The translations under genes and the position numbers were made by a program. This document shows positions 54,042 through 63,918 of a stretch of 64,000 bases of DNA, piece by piece; position 1 is the first letter of the stretch; each line of letters opens with the position of its first letter. This DNA comes from Rhodococcus_G sp042879035 (lineage in GTDB: Bacteria > Actinomycetota > Actinomycetes > Mycobacteriales > Mycobacteriaceae). The stretch lies in NCBI RefSeq assembly GCF_042879035.1, contig NZ_JBIAOU010000014.1, forward strand, positions 68,310-132,309. Direction: 5' to 3'. The notes beneath the pieces were generated by a model. The model did not search any database. It saw only the letters and a program-made list of their open reading frames with translations, and was not told where the DNA came from.

Positions 54042-54696
54042 TCCGACGCCCCCTCGGATCGGCGAATGCTGGTGATCATCCCGGCGATGTCCTCGGCCCG
54101 CTGCTGCTCGGTGTCGGAGGGGCCGACCGCGACGACCTGGACGCCGCGGCCGTCGATGACGAATGCCGCCAGTGCGCCGGCGAACTGCGGGCCCGCGTAG
54201 CGCGCGAACAGCCCGCGTTCGCCGGACTCCGTCGTGATCGGCACCGGGGTGCCGTCGACGTGGACGTGCTGGCCGAGCGCGGCGGAGGTGTCCTTGATCT
54301 GCTGCAGGAGCGCCGCGGCGTCGCCCGAGAACTCGCCGGTCCGCACCGTGAACGACACGTCGCCGTCCTCGAGCGTCGCGGTCGAGGGGAAGGAGCGCGA
54401 GACCGGCTCGTCCCCCACCCGGACACCGGAGGTGACGCCCCATCCGACCGCGGGAACGAACGTGATGTCGCCGGCCATTCCGATCACGTCACCGGCGACG
54501 ACGCGGTCGTCGTAGTCGATCGAGCTGTCGATCGCGGGCAGCAGTGCGGCCATCAGGAAGGCGAAGGCGAGGACGACGAATGCCGGCAGCAGGGTCGCCG
54601 ATCGAGTCCGAGCCAGCGCCGGTCGACCGGCACCCACCGGTCGTCGGGGTCGTAATCCAGTGGCGGAGCCGGATTCGGAGCGGTGCCCAGCGTCAT
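54038..54696 (-). pseudogene. frameshifted membrane-anchored protein of unknown function
   Basis: The ATG at 54696 has a strong GGGAGG site and begins MTLGTAPNPAPPLDYDPDD. This frame runs to LGLDR, where one G appears to be missing; adding it continues into ATLLPAFVVLAFAFLMAALL (transmembrane helix) and an extracytoplasmic domain of about 160 residues. Without the repair, translation from GTG 54637 would still give a 199-residue protein with the same helix. No family is recognised. It overlaps the next (also frameshifted) gene by 4 bases. Confidence 0.55.
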
Positions 54697-54823
54697 CGAG
54701 CCTCCCGTGCGGAAGTGGCGGATGCCAGCAAGGTTAGGGGGCGCCGGACGGTTGTGCCCGGTGCGACACAGTCCGGCAAATCGCCCACCGCGGGTTCGCT
54801 GCCATCGTTCGCCGGTGCCGCGG

Positions 54824-54982
54824 ATGAGCGCCCCCGATGCGGCATCCGGGGACACCGTCACCCTGTCCGTCGCCACCTCGCCGGCGGTGGTGCCGGACGT
54901 CGACGCCTACGAGCGACTGCTGCGCGACGCGGTGCGCCAGGTCGCGTCCGCCCCGGCCGCGGATGGTTCGGGGAGCGGGTGA
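54824..54982 (+). CDS. short hypothetical protein (52 residues)
   Basis: Frame from ATG at 54824. It is acidic with a short helix (VDAYERLLRDAVRQVASA) and no membrane segment. It resembles nothing I know. The divergent position relative to the frameshifted unit would allow a promoter, but codon evidence is weak and no clear ribosome binding site was seen. Confidence 0.3.
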   Translation: MSAPDAASGDTVTLSVATSPAVVPDVDAYERLLRDAVRQVASAPAADGSGSG

Positions 54983-55056
54983 CGGCCGATTCCCAGCGAA
55001 CGCGCAGGCATCCCACTACTGTGACCGGTGCCGGACCAGCGACGAATGGAGTCCAC

Positions 55057-55146
55057 ATGTCGACCTTCATCTTCGACGCACTGCTTCCCTTCGTCGGCGA
55101 GAAGTGGGCAACCGTGCTGGCCACCCTGCTGGCCGTCGGTCCGTAG
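55057..55146 (+). CDS. 29-residue hydrophobic peptide
   Basis: ATG at 55057 with GGAG 8 bases upstream. The sequence MSTFIFDALLPFVGEKWATV followed by LATLLAVGP forms one amphipathic to hydrophobic helix. It is followed closely by the stop of the convergent AlkZ-like gene. Short size makes it uncertain; a membrane peptide or toxin-like peptide is possible, with no matching antitoxin nearby. Confidence 0.4.
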   Translation: MSTFIFDALLPFVGEKWATVLATLLAVGP

Positions 55147-55174
55147 ATCGGGCCGTACCGCAGGCGTCGGGCGT

Positions 55175-56296
55175 TCACCCGAACGCCACGCCGCCGAACC
55201 CGACGCCGCGGAAGTCCGCCAGCTCGGCGGCCCGCTCCTCGACCGCGGTGCGTGTCGCCTCCGTGATCGTCTGCCACGGAACCGCCTGCACCGTGAGCGT
55301 TCTCCCCGTCGACCGTGGCCGCCACACACCGACCAGTTCGCCGCCGACCGCGATCGCGCCCGGCCGGCCCAGCGTCGGCCACAGGGACTTGACCAGAGCT
55401 GCGTCGGGCACCAGCACGGCACGGTCCTTGAGCTGCAGGTAGGGGTCGAACGGCCCGAGCAGCCGAACCGATCGGTCCCGGTGCGTGTCGGTGAGGGCGG
55501 GGAGGTCTCCGGCGAGCACCGAACCCGCCCGACCGTCGATCGTCACCTCCACCGTGTCCTCGGGCCAGTTCGCCTTGACGTCCGTGACCGGGGCGTCGAG
55601 GTAGGCCGCGACGGTCTTCGGGTCGGCGGGACCGAAGAAGCGCAGGTATCCGCGAATGACGTCGAAACGCGGATCGGCGTCGGTACCCAGGTGGGCGTAC
55701 GGCTTCGGCCGCCAGCCAGGGATGCGTTCGAGGACCGGTGGTGAGGTGCCCGGGCGCAGTTCCAGCCCGGCGTGCAGCGCGGCCAGCCGGAACGGCATCT
55801 CGTACAGGTGGGTCGCGTTGCAGGGGCGGCAGAACCGCAGGTACGGCTCGGGCATCCGCGCCGCGAGCCGCGTGGACATCTCGCCCTTCACGGTCGGTTC
55901 GCGGACGATGTCGCGCATCTCGTGGGCCACCGCGCGCAGCGCGTCGAGCGCCGGAACACCCGCCGCCTTCAACGGCCGGTTCGCGTCGAAGATCCGTTTG
56001 GCGGCGTCCGCGTCCGACAGGGGAGCCGTGGCAACCGCGACCTTCGGCAGGTCGGGGCGGCGGTAGCAGTGCGGTGCGCCGCGCAGAGTCCACGCCAACG
56101 AGAGCGCGCCGGCGGTGTCGGCCGGAGTGCCGCGCACGCGCAGGGCCCACGCCGCACCGTCGGGACCGGTGTTCTGGACGCCGAGATCGAGCACGTCGCA
56201 GTCGGCGGCATCGGCGGCGACGCCGGGAGGGCGATCGAGCTGATGCGCATGCCAGCGGTACGCGAGCACCTGCGCACGGGACACCTCGGCGGTCAT
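55175..56296 (-). CDS. winged-helix DNA glycosylase of AlkZ/YcaQ family
   Basis: 373 residues of the HTH_42 (PF06224) family. Pattern segments include LAWTLRGAPHCYRRPDLP, MPFRLAALHAGLE and GPFDPYLQLKDRAVLVPDA. AlkZ and YcaQ remove bulky alkylated bases and unhook interstrand crosslinks. A candidate catalytic Q-x-D/Q element is QLD near residue 19 in HAHQLDRP. It may add to alkylation repair seen elsewhere in the window (ogt, Ada-AlkA). The start at ATG 56296 is uncontested. Confidence 0.8.
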   Translation of the reverse strand: MTAEVSRAQVLAYRWHAHQLDRPPGVAADAADCDVLDLGVQNTGPDGAAWALRVRGTPADTAGALSLAWTLRGAPHCYRRPDLPKVAVATAPLSDADAAKRIFDANRPLKAAGVPALDALRAVAHEMRDIVREPTVKGEMSTRLAARMPEPYLRFCRPCNATHLYEMPFRLAALHAGLELRPGTSPPVLERIPGWRPKPYAHLGTDADPRFDVIRGYLRFFGPADPKTVAAYLDAPVTDVKANWPEDTVEVTIDGRAGSVLAGDLPALTDTHRDRSVRLLGPFDPYLQLKDRAVLVPDAALVKSLWPTLGRPGAIAVGGELVGVWRPRSTGRTLTVQAVPWQTITEATRTAVEERAAELADFRGVGFGGVAFG

Positions 56297-56333
56297 GGCC
56301 CGAGTGTAGGAGCGGGCGGCGGCACCGGACGCA

Positions 56334-56717
56334 TCAGCGGTTGTCGATCTGATACGACTCGATCCGACGGATCAGCCCGTCCCGGAAGAAAAAGTAGTCG
56401 CTGAAGATTCCCCGCAGCTCGCCGCCCTCCGTGAACTGCGCCTCGACCGTGCCGAGGAGGGCGACGACGTCGTGCTCCTCGACCATACGGATCACCGTCA
56501 GAGTCGGTGTGCCGGTGAACGCGTAGTTCTCGATCTCGTCGGCGAAGGCCGCCTTGCCGGTGAGCGAGAAGTCGCCCGGAATCGCCCAGGTGACGTCCTC
56601 GGTCAGCAGCGCCAGGATCGCCTCGCGGTCGCCGGTCCGGAAGCCGTCCACGTACGCGGCCACGGCGCGCTTGTTCGGCGACAGCGATGGATCGGATTCG
56701 GACATCTCCGGTTCCAT
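56334..56717 (-). CDS. SnoaL/NTF2-like protein
   Basis: 127 residues from ATG at 56717 with AGGAGGGG just upstream. NTF2-fold (SnoaL-like) features are KRAVAAYVDGFRTGDREAIL, VTWAIPGDF and a C-terminal FFFRDGLIRRIESYQID. Such proteins are cyclases, isomerases or ligand carriers. It is the last gene of the MHS-acyl-CoA synthetase operon, suggesting a step in the same catabolic path, but the exact reaction is not known. Confidence 0.87.
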   Translation of the reverse strand: MEPEMSESDPSLSPNKRAVAAYVDGFRTGDREAILALLTEDVTWAIPGDFSLTGKAAFADEIENYAFTGTPTLTVIRMVEEHDVVALLGTVEAQFTEGGELRGIFSDYFFFRDGLIRRIESYQIDNR

Positions 56718-56833
56718 GACCCCTCCTTCGCACGGAGTTGATGCGGTCCGTCCCATCGTGGCATTCACCCCGCCGTCGCGTGCCGGATCCGGCCCGGCGG
56801 GAGACCGCCGGGCCGGTGACGTCGCCGCTCGTC

Positions 56834-58372
56834 TCAGACGGCGATGCTGTAGCGGTCCTTGAGCGTCCGCTTGACCAGCTTGCCCGTCGGCGTCCGAGGG
56901 AGGTCCGCACTGAACTCGACACGGCGCGGCACCTTGTACCGGGCCAGCGTTCCGCGCAGGAAGTCCGTGATCTCCTCGGCGAGTTCGGGCCCGGGCGTGG
57001 CGTCCGGTGCGGCGTGGATGACCGCGAGGACGGACTCGCCCATCTCCGGATCGGGGATACCGATGACCGCGCAGTCGATCACGGCCGGGTGCAGCGCGAG
57101 GCAGTTCTCGATCTCCTGCGGGTAGATGTTGACGCCGCCCGAGATGATCATGAACGTGGCGCGGTCGGTCAGGAAGAGGTAGCCGCCCTCGTCGAGGTAG
57201 CCGACGTCGCCCGTCGTCGTCCACGTCGGGTGCGCCGGGTGCTGCGCGGACGCGGTCTTCTCGGGGTCGTTGTGGTAGTGGAACGGCAGCACGTCTCGCT
57301 CGAAGTACACCGAACCGACTGTCCCGGAAGGTACTTCGTTGCCGTCGTCGTCGCAGATGTGCACGACGCCGAGCACCGCCCGGCCGACGGTGCCCGGATG
57401 GTCGAGCCACTCCGGCGTGTCGACCATCGTCATGCCGTTGAGCTCGGTCGACGAGTAGTACTCCGACAGGACCGGGCCCCACCACTCGATCATCGCGCGC
57501 TTGACGTCCACCGGGCACGGAGCGGCGGCGTGCACGGCCACCTGCAGGCTCGACACGTCGTACTTCGCCCGCGTCTCCGCCGGCAGTTTGAGCATCCGCA
57601 CGAACATCGTCGGCACCCACTGCGCGTAGGTGACGCGATACCGCTCGATGTACTCCAGGGCCTTCTCCGCGTCGAACCTGCCCATCACCACGACCGTACC
57701 GCCGAGAGCCTGCACCGACGCGCAGGTACGAAGCGGCGCAGCGTGGTACAGCGGGGCAGGGGACAGGTAGACGGTGTCGGAGGTGACGCCCCAGACGCGG
57801 GCGTTCATCTCCGTCATCGTGTCGCCCGGCTCGTCGATCTGCCGGTTCGGCAGGTCAGGCTTGATGCCCTTCGGCCGCCCGGTGGTGCCGGACGAGTACA
57901 GCATGTCCGCGCCGCGAGGCTGATCCGCGGGCGGGGTGTCCGGGTACTGCGCGGTGACGGTGTCGAGGTCGACGTGACCGGCGACCTCGCCGCCGAACGC
58001 GAGCCGGTGCGTCAGCCCGGGGGTCCGTTCGGCCACGGCGACCGCGAGATCGCCCAGGGTCGCGGAGACCAGCAGGGCCGCCGCGCCGCAGTCGTCGACG
58101 ATGTAGGCGACCTCGTCCGCCGTCAGGTGCCGGTTCACCGCGGTCAGGTACAACCCGGAACGCATTGCTGCCCAGTAGATCTCGAAGACCTTCGGATTGT
58201 TGTCGGTGAGCAGTGCGACGTGGTCGCCGCGGCGGAGCCCGATGGCGGCGAAGTGGTGCGCCAGCCGGATCGAGCGGGTCTCGAGTTCGCCGAACGTCAC
58301 GGTCTCGCCGGTCTCGGCCATGATGACGGCGGGCTTGTTCGGTGTGGTGCGTGCGTATGCTCCGGGATACAT
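56834..58372 (-). CDS. AMP-binding acyl-CoA synthetase
   Basis: 512 residues from ATG at 58372 with GGAG upstream. ANL superfamily: P-loop-like LYSSGTTGRPKGI, the YSSTELNG adenylate motif, TGDVGYLDEGGYLFLTDR and C-terminal PRTPTGKLVKR with the catalytic Lys. It activates a carboxylic acid to the acyl-CoA by an acyl-adenylate. The MHS-type importer 26 bp upstream suggests that both serve one substrate, perhaps an aromatic or alicyclic acid; the substrate is not defined. Confidence 0.93.
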   Translation of the reverse strand: MYPGAYARTTPNKPAVIMAETGETVTFGELETRSIRLAHHFAAIGLRRGDHVALLTDNNPKVFEIYWAAMRSGLYLTAVNRHLTADEVAYIVDDCGAAALLVSATLGDLAVAVAERTPGLTHRLAFGGEVAGHVDLDTVTAQYPDTPPADQPRGADMLYSSGTTGRPKGIKPDLPNRQIDEPGDTMTEMNARVWGVTSDTVYLSPAPLYHAAPLRTCASVQALGGTVVVMGRFDAEKALEYIERYRVTYAQWVPTMFVRMLKLPAETRAKYDVSSLQVAVHAAAPCPVDVKRAMIEWWGPVLSEYYSSTELNGMTMVDTPEWLDHPGTVGRAVLGVVHICDDDGNEVPSGTVGSVYFERDVLPFHYHNDPEKTASAQHPAHPTWTTTGDVGYLDEGGYLFLTDRATFMIISGGVNIYPQEIENCLALHPAVIDCAVIGIPDPEMGESVLAVIHAAPDATPGPELAEEITDFLRGTLARYKVPRRVEFSADLPRTPTGKLVKRTLKDRYSIAV

Positions 58373-58398
58373 GAATTCTCCAGGGTATGGCCGGTCGG

Positions 58399-59769
58399 TC
58401 AGGCTCGGGTCGTGACTTCGAGTTCCGAGTCCCGGCCGGGTGTGGACGGGGTGTGCGCATTCGGGGCGAACCTGCGGGAGAGCACCTCGAGGCAGATGTA
58501 GCCGACGACTCCGGCGACAGCCAGACCGGCGCCGACCTTCCACGCGTTGTCGGCGTTGCCGTCGACGAGCAGGACCATCACCATCGGGGCGAAGCCGCCG
58601 ATGATCGCGGAGATCTGGTAGCCGAGCGATGCACCGGAGAAGCGGATCTCCGGCGGGAAGAGTTCCGCGAACCAGGTGCCCTGCGTGCCGGTCTGCAGCG
58701 ACATCACGATGACGGCGCCGATCACCGCGATCGCGAACGGCCACACCTTGCCCGCGCCGGACATGCCGATCATCAGCCACATCGGCACCGCCCACAGCGT
58801 CATGCCGATCGTACCGAGACCGAAGATCAGCTTGCGGCCGTAGAGATCCGAGAGGTGGCCCGCGAGCGGCACGATCGCGATCATCATGACGCAGGCGATC
58901 AGGATGTACGTCAGCACGGTCGAGCGAGCCAGGCCGAGGTAGGTGGTCGCGAACTGCACCGACCCGGTGATCATCGTGTAGAAGAAGATCACGCCGAGCG
59001 AGTTGGCTCCGGCCGCCAGCAGCACCGTCCCGGGGTTCTTGCGGAGCACCTCGACGATCGGGGACTTCTTCTGGGTGGGTGCGGACGCCTGCTTGCGGGC
59101 GATCTCCTTGAACTCCGGGGTCTCCTCGAGGAAACGGTGGATCGCGAAGGCGATCGGCAACATCACCAGGCTGATCCAGAACGGCACGCGCCAGCCCCAG
59201 GACAGGAAGTCCTCCGAGGACAGGGCGCCCGTCATGCTCAGGAACGCGATGTTGCCGAGCACCACGCCGATCGGAACGCCGAGCTGCGCGAAGCTGCCGT
59301 AGAAGCCGCGACGGTTCGCGGGCGCGTTCTCGGTGGCGAGCAGCACGGCGCCACCCCACTGGGCGCCGACGGCGAGGCCCTGGCAGATGCGGAGGGTGAC
59401 CAGGATCGCCGGCGCGAGCCACACGATCTGGGTGTTCGGCACGAAGCCGATCAGCGACGTCGCGAGTGCCATCAGCACGACGGCGGTCACGAGCACCGGC
59501 TTGCGACCGACCTTGTCGCCGTAGTGTCCGGCGAGCACGCCGCCGATGGGCCTGGCGATGAACCCGACGGCCACGGTGGCGAAGGAGTTCAGCGCGGCGA
59601 CCACCTCGTTCTCGGTGGCGAAGAAGGTCGTGTTGAACACGAGGGCCGCGGCCGTCGCATAGATGAAGAAGTCGTACCACTCGAGCGAGGTCGAGATGGC
59701 CGCGGCGAACGAGGCGCGACGCGAGCGGCCGCCTGCGGCGCCGACGGGTCGGTGGTCGTTACTGGTCAT
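58399..59769 (-). CDS. MHS-family MFS transporter of organic acids
   Basis: 456 residues from ATG at 59769 with a CCAGGAGACC site. About 12 helices are present, with the metabolite:H+ symporter start TSLEWYDFFIYATAAALVF and the loop motif GHYGDKVGRKP. MHS members import shikimate, alpha-ketoglutarate, benzoate-like acids or betaine with protons. It is followed by the acyl-CoA synthetase and SnoaL-like genes. Two 14-bp palindromes upstream probably bind the TetR regulator at 60052-60663. Confidence 0.92.
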   Translation of the reverse strand: MTSNDHRPVGAAGGRSRRASFAAAISTSLEWYDFFIYATAAALVFNTTFFATENEVVAALNSFATVAVGFIARPIGGVLAGHYGDKVGRKPVLVTAVVLMALATSLIGFVPNTQIVWLAPAILVTLRICQGLAVGAQWGGAVLLATENAPANRRGFYGSFAQLGVPIGVVLGNIAFLSMTGALSSEDFLSWGWRVPFWISLVMLPIAFAIHRFLEETPEFKEIARKQASAPTQKKSPIVEVLRKNPGTVLLAAGANSLGVIFFYTMITGSVQFATTYLGLARSTVLTYILIACVMMIAIVPLAGHLSDLYGRKLIFGLGTIGMTLWAVPMWLMIGMSGAGKVWPFAIAVIGAVIVMSLQTGTQGTWFAELFPPEIRFSGASLGYQISAIIGGFAPMVMVLLVDGNADNAWKVGAGLAVAGVVGYICLEVLSRRFAPNAHTPSTPGRDSELEVTTRA

Positions 59770-59868
59770 GGGGTCTCCTGGACCGATGGACCCGGGGTGC
59801 TGCGGACTCCGGGACGGTGGGGGTGCGGTGGGGCTCGCGGATCCGAGGATCGCGGTCAAACAGGCAAT

Positions 59869-59882
59869 CGATCGATCGTTCG
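59869..59882. promoter_or_regulatory. TetR-type operator, promoter-distal copy
   Basis: CGATCGATCGTTCG, one mismatch from the perfect palindrome at 59964-59977 and 95 bp from it. It lies 99 bp before the MHS transporter start, between the TetR gene and its presumed target operon. Paired copies support cooperative repressor binding. Confidence 0.6.
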
Positions 59883-59963
59883 GTTGTGGACGGCAGGCTT
59901 CGCCGCTGGGTGTTCGCAGTGCCGTGACGGTGTCCACTGCGGGCGGTGATCGCAGGGGGTGCC

Positions 59964-59977
59964 CGAACGATCGTTCG
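59964..59977. promoter_or_regulatory. TetR-type operator, perfect 14-bp palindrome
   Basis: CGAACGATCGTTCG, a perfect palindrome. Reading the minus strand, the sequence CATAAT just upstream of it could be a -10 box, which would put the palindrome over the transcription start of the MHS operon. This is the usual site for a TetR repressor that the adjacent gene may encode. Confidence 0.65.
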
Positions 59978-60051
59978 CTATTATGGGCACAGTGTGGTCT
60001 GGATCTCAAGCCTCACGTCGGTCCGGTCGGAAACTGCCTGGTTCGAGCCGG

Positions 60052-60663
60052 TCAGGAGCCCGGGCGGCGGTCCGCCTCGACCATGACCAGCGCCAGCTCG
60101 GAGTAGCGATCCGCCAGCTCCGTCGGGGTGAGCGGGCCCGCGGGGTTGAACCACGTGCAGATCGCCTGGCCCATGTTGATGATCGCGCGCGTGGCGTCAC
60201 GTCCCTTGTCGGTGGCGAACACACCGGACTCGACACCGCGGTCCACGATCTCGCGGAACAGCCCCTCCTGCCGATCCCGGCGATCCACGGTCGCCCGCAG
60301 GCCCGCCTCGTCCAGACTGCGGATCTCCGTCGCACCCACCACCGCGTCCCGCTGCCGCGTCGTGTGGAACAGCACCCACGCGCGCACCACAGCCGCGAGC
60401 TGGTCGCGGGGATCCGGCCCGGCATGCTGCGCCGCGTCGCCCGTCATCCGGTACGCGTCGTCGAGCGCCTGCGCCATGAGGACCTGCAGGATCTCCTGCT
60501 TGGATGCGAAATGGTGGTAAATCGAGGCCACCGTCAGGCCCGCCGTGCGCGCGACGTCGCGGATCGAGGTCCCGTGGTAGCCACGCTCGGTCATGTTCTC
60601 GACGGCGGCGTCGAGCACCGCCTGGCGACCCGTGCCGTCGGGCGAACCCTTGCCGCTGCGCAC
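60052..60663 (-). CDS. TetR-family transcriptional regulator
   Basis: 203 residues from GTG at 60663, with a GGAGACGAAGAG site upstream. The N-terminal helix-turn-helix is clear: ENMTERGYHGTSIRDVARTA then GLTVASIYHHFASKQEIL. The C-terminal ligand domain is helical and similar to KstR2- and fatty-acid-type regulators. It probably represses the MHS-acyl-CoA synthetase-SnoaL operon, with an acyl-CoA as the likely inducer (inference). Confidence 0.92.
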   Translation of the reverse strand: MRSGKGSPDGTGRQAVLDAAVENMTERGYHGTSIRDVARTAGLTVASIYHHFASKQEILQVLMAQALDDAYRMTGDAAQHAGPDPRDQLAAVVRAWVLFHTTRQRDAVVGATEIRSLDEAGLRATVDRRDRQEGLFREIVDRGVESGVFATDKGRDATRAIINMGQAICTWFNPAGPLTPTELADRYSELALVMVEADRRPGS

Positions 60664-60733
60664 TCTTCGTCTCCGTTCGACGGGCCGCCCGCGGTCACCC
60701 GGAAGAGGGGCCACCGGTCGGCACAGATGATGA

Positions 60734-60762
60734 AGGCCCGGGGAGACGATCTCCCCGGGCCT
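60734..60762 (-). terminator. hairpin terminator after class I fumarase
   Basis: Perfect 13-bp stem AGGCCCGGGGAGA / TCTCCCCGGGCCT with a 3-base loop (CGA), 37 bp after the fumarase stop and before the TetR gene on the same strand. It should stop read-through from the fumarase into the regulator. There is no T run. Confidence 0.7.
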
Positions 60763-60798
60763 CACGTCGGGGGGTGCTGGTGCACCCCGCCGATCAGA

Positions 60799-62496
<1,698 letters not shown>

Positions 62497-62618
62497 CACT
62501 TTTCTCCTGGGAATGGGCGTGGTGAAGTCGGGATCCAGGCTAAACCTGCCGCAGGAGCGAGCCGAAACCGGGGATCTTACGACGCGGTGCACTCCCGTGG
62601 GGTCCGTACACTGGACGT

Positions 62619-63374
62619 GTGTCCGAACTTGTCACCGTGCCAGGCGTCCCGCAACCCGCGGCGCAACGTCCGCGCTTCCATGCGTACGTCGACGTCGCGA
62701 TCGTGGTCGCGGTGCTCGTCTGCACCAACCTGATCGCGCACTTCACCACCATCTGGGCGTCGATCGCCGCGGTGCCGATCGCGGCCGCAGTCCTGCTCGG
62801 GCTCGGTCGCGGGCGGGGTCTCGGCTGGGCCGAACTCGGCCTGTCGCCGCGCCACTGGCGCAAGGGCACCCTGTACTCGCTGGCGGCGATCGGGGTGGTG
62901 CTGGCCGTGGTCGCCGTCGGGATCGCACTGCCGTTCACCCGGCAGTTCTTCCTGAGCAACCGCTACGCGACGGTCTCCGGCGCACTGATCGCGTCGATGA
63001 TCATCATCCCGCTGCAGACCGTGATCCCCGAGGAGTTGGCGTTCCGCGGTGTCCTGCAGGGGACCTTGGAGCGGGTCTGGGGCGCCCGCGGCGTGTTCGC
63101 GGCAGGTTCACTGCTGTTCGGGCTCTGGCACATCGCGTCGTCGCTGGGCCTGACCAGCGGTAATGCGGGACTGACCGGGTTCCTCGGTGGTGGTCTCGTC
63201 GGGCAGATCCTCGGCATCGCCGGCGCGGTCGCGGCGACGGCCGCCGCCGGGGTCGCGTTCACCTGGCTGCGTCGCCGCAGTGGCAGCCTCCTCGCCCCGA
63301 TCGCTTTTCACTGGTCGCTCAACGGCATCGGCGCACTCGCCGCGGCGCTGGTCTGGCACGTGTCGATCGGCTGA
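62619..63374 (+). CDS. CPBP-family intramembrane glutamic endopeptidase
   Basis: 251 residues from GTG at 62619. About 8 hydrophobic helices carry the CPBP (Abi, Rce1-like) motifs EELAFR (138-143), the FGLWHI histidine (H171) and a final H in the FHWSLNG segment. These proteases cleave prenylated or lipid-exposed substrates; in some bacteria they confer bacteriocin immunity. The partner is unknown. Confidence 0.9.
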   Translation: MSELVTVPGVPQPAAQRPRFHAYVDVAIVVAVLVCTNLIAHFTTIWASIAAVPIAAAVLLGLGRGRGLGWAELGLSPRHWRKGTLYSLAAIGVVLAVVAVGIALPFTRQFFLSNRYATVSGALIASMIIIPLQTVIPEELAFRGVLQGTLERVWGARGVFAAGSLLFGLWHIASSLGLTSGNAGLTGFLGGGLVGQILGIAGAVAATAAAGVAFTWLRRRSGSLLAPIAFHWSLNGIGALAAALVWHVSIG

Positions 63375-63389
63375 CCGTTCCACGGCGAG

Positions 63390-63734
63390 CTAGTGCTCGG
63401 TGCGCCGCGCGTCCTCGCGCTGTTGCGCGACACGCTCGTGGAACCGGCGCATGAACTCCGCCTCGCTCTCCTCGGCGGAGGCCCGGCCCTGCGGGCCGTC
63501 GTCGGGGGCGACCAGCATCGAGGGATGCATCCGCTGGTCGGGTAGCGGCACAGCGCCACGCGGTCGCCCGAACAGCAGCCACAACACCGATCCGATCGGC
63601 GGTACCAGCACCACCACCGCGATCCATGTCCCGCGACGGGGCCCTCGCACCTGCCAGTCCGCCCGCCGAACGACATCGACAACCGTGCAGATCCAGAGCC
63701 CCCCGACGATCAACATTGCCGCGATCATGGGCAT
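63390..63734 (-). CDS. PLDc_N (PF13396) domain membrane protein
   Basis: 114 residues from ATG at 63734 with GGGGAGGG upstream. Two transmembrane helices and the phospholipase-D-nuclease N-terminal pattern WIAVVVLVPPIGSVLWLLFG define the family. The C-terminal tail is charged and contains an amphipathic helix (EESEAEFMRRFHERVAQQ). The function is unknown. It is convergent with the CPBP gene, 15 bp away. Confidence 0.85.
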   Translation of the reverse strand: MPMIAAMLIVGGLWICTVVDVVRRADWQVRGPRRGTWIAVVVLVPPIGSVLWLLFGRPRGAVPLPDQRMHPSMLVAPDDGPQGRASAEESEAEFMRRFHERVAQQREDARRTEH

Positions 63735-63918
63735 GACGAAGTCCCTCCCCGGTACCCGCGGCGCTCACCGCGCCTGTCTACGCGGACCGCGGCGATGTTG
63801 CCCGGTCCGCTGACCCCCGCACGGCAGGGTACTGAGGATGAACTCCCGGCGTGCCCGTTCGCGAACGGCCACAGGGTTTACTCAGGAAAGCGGGGACACG
63901 CCCTAGTAGGACTTTGTT
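63735..63918. other. 184-bp gap before a window-edge gene
   Basis: No gene is seen. It contains a short TTCGCGAA palindrome and a stretch (about 63879-63910) that may be the end of a mobile element, because a possible transposase tail follows. I could not define terminal repeats. Confidence 0.35.
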
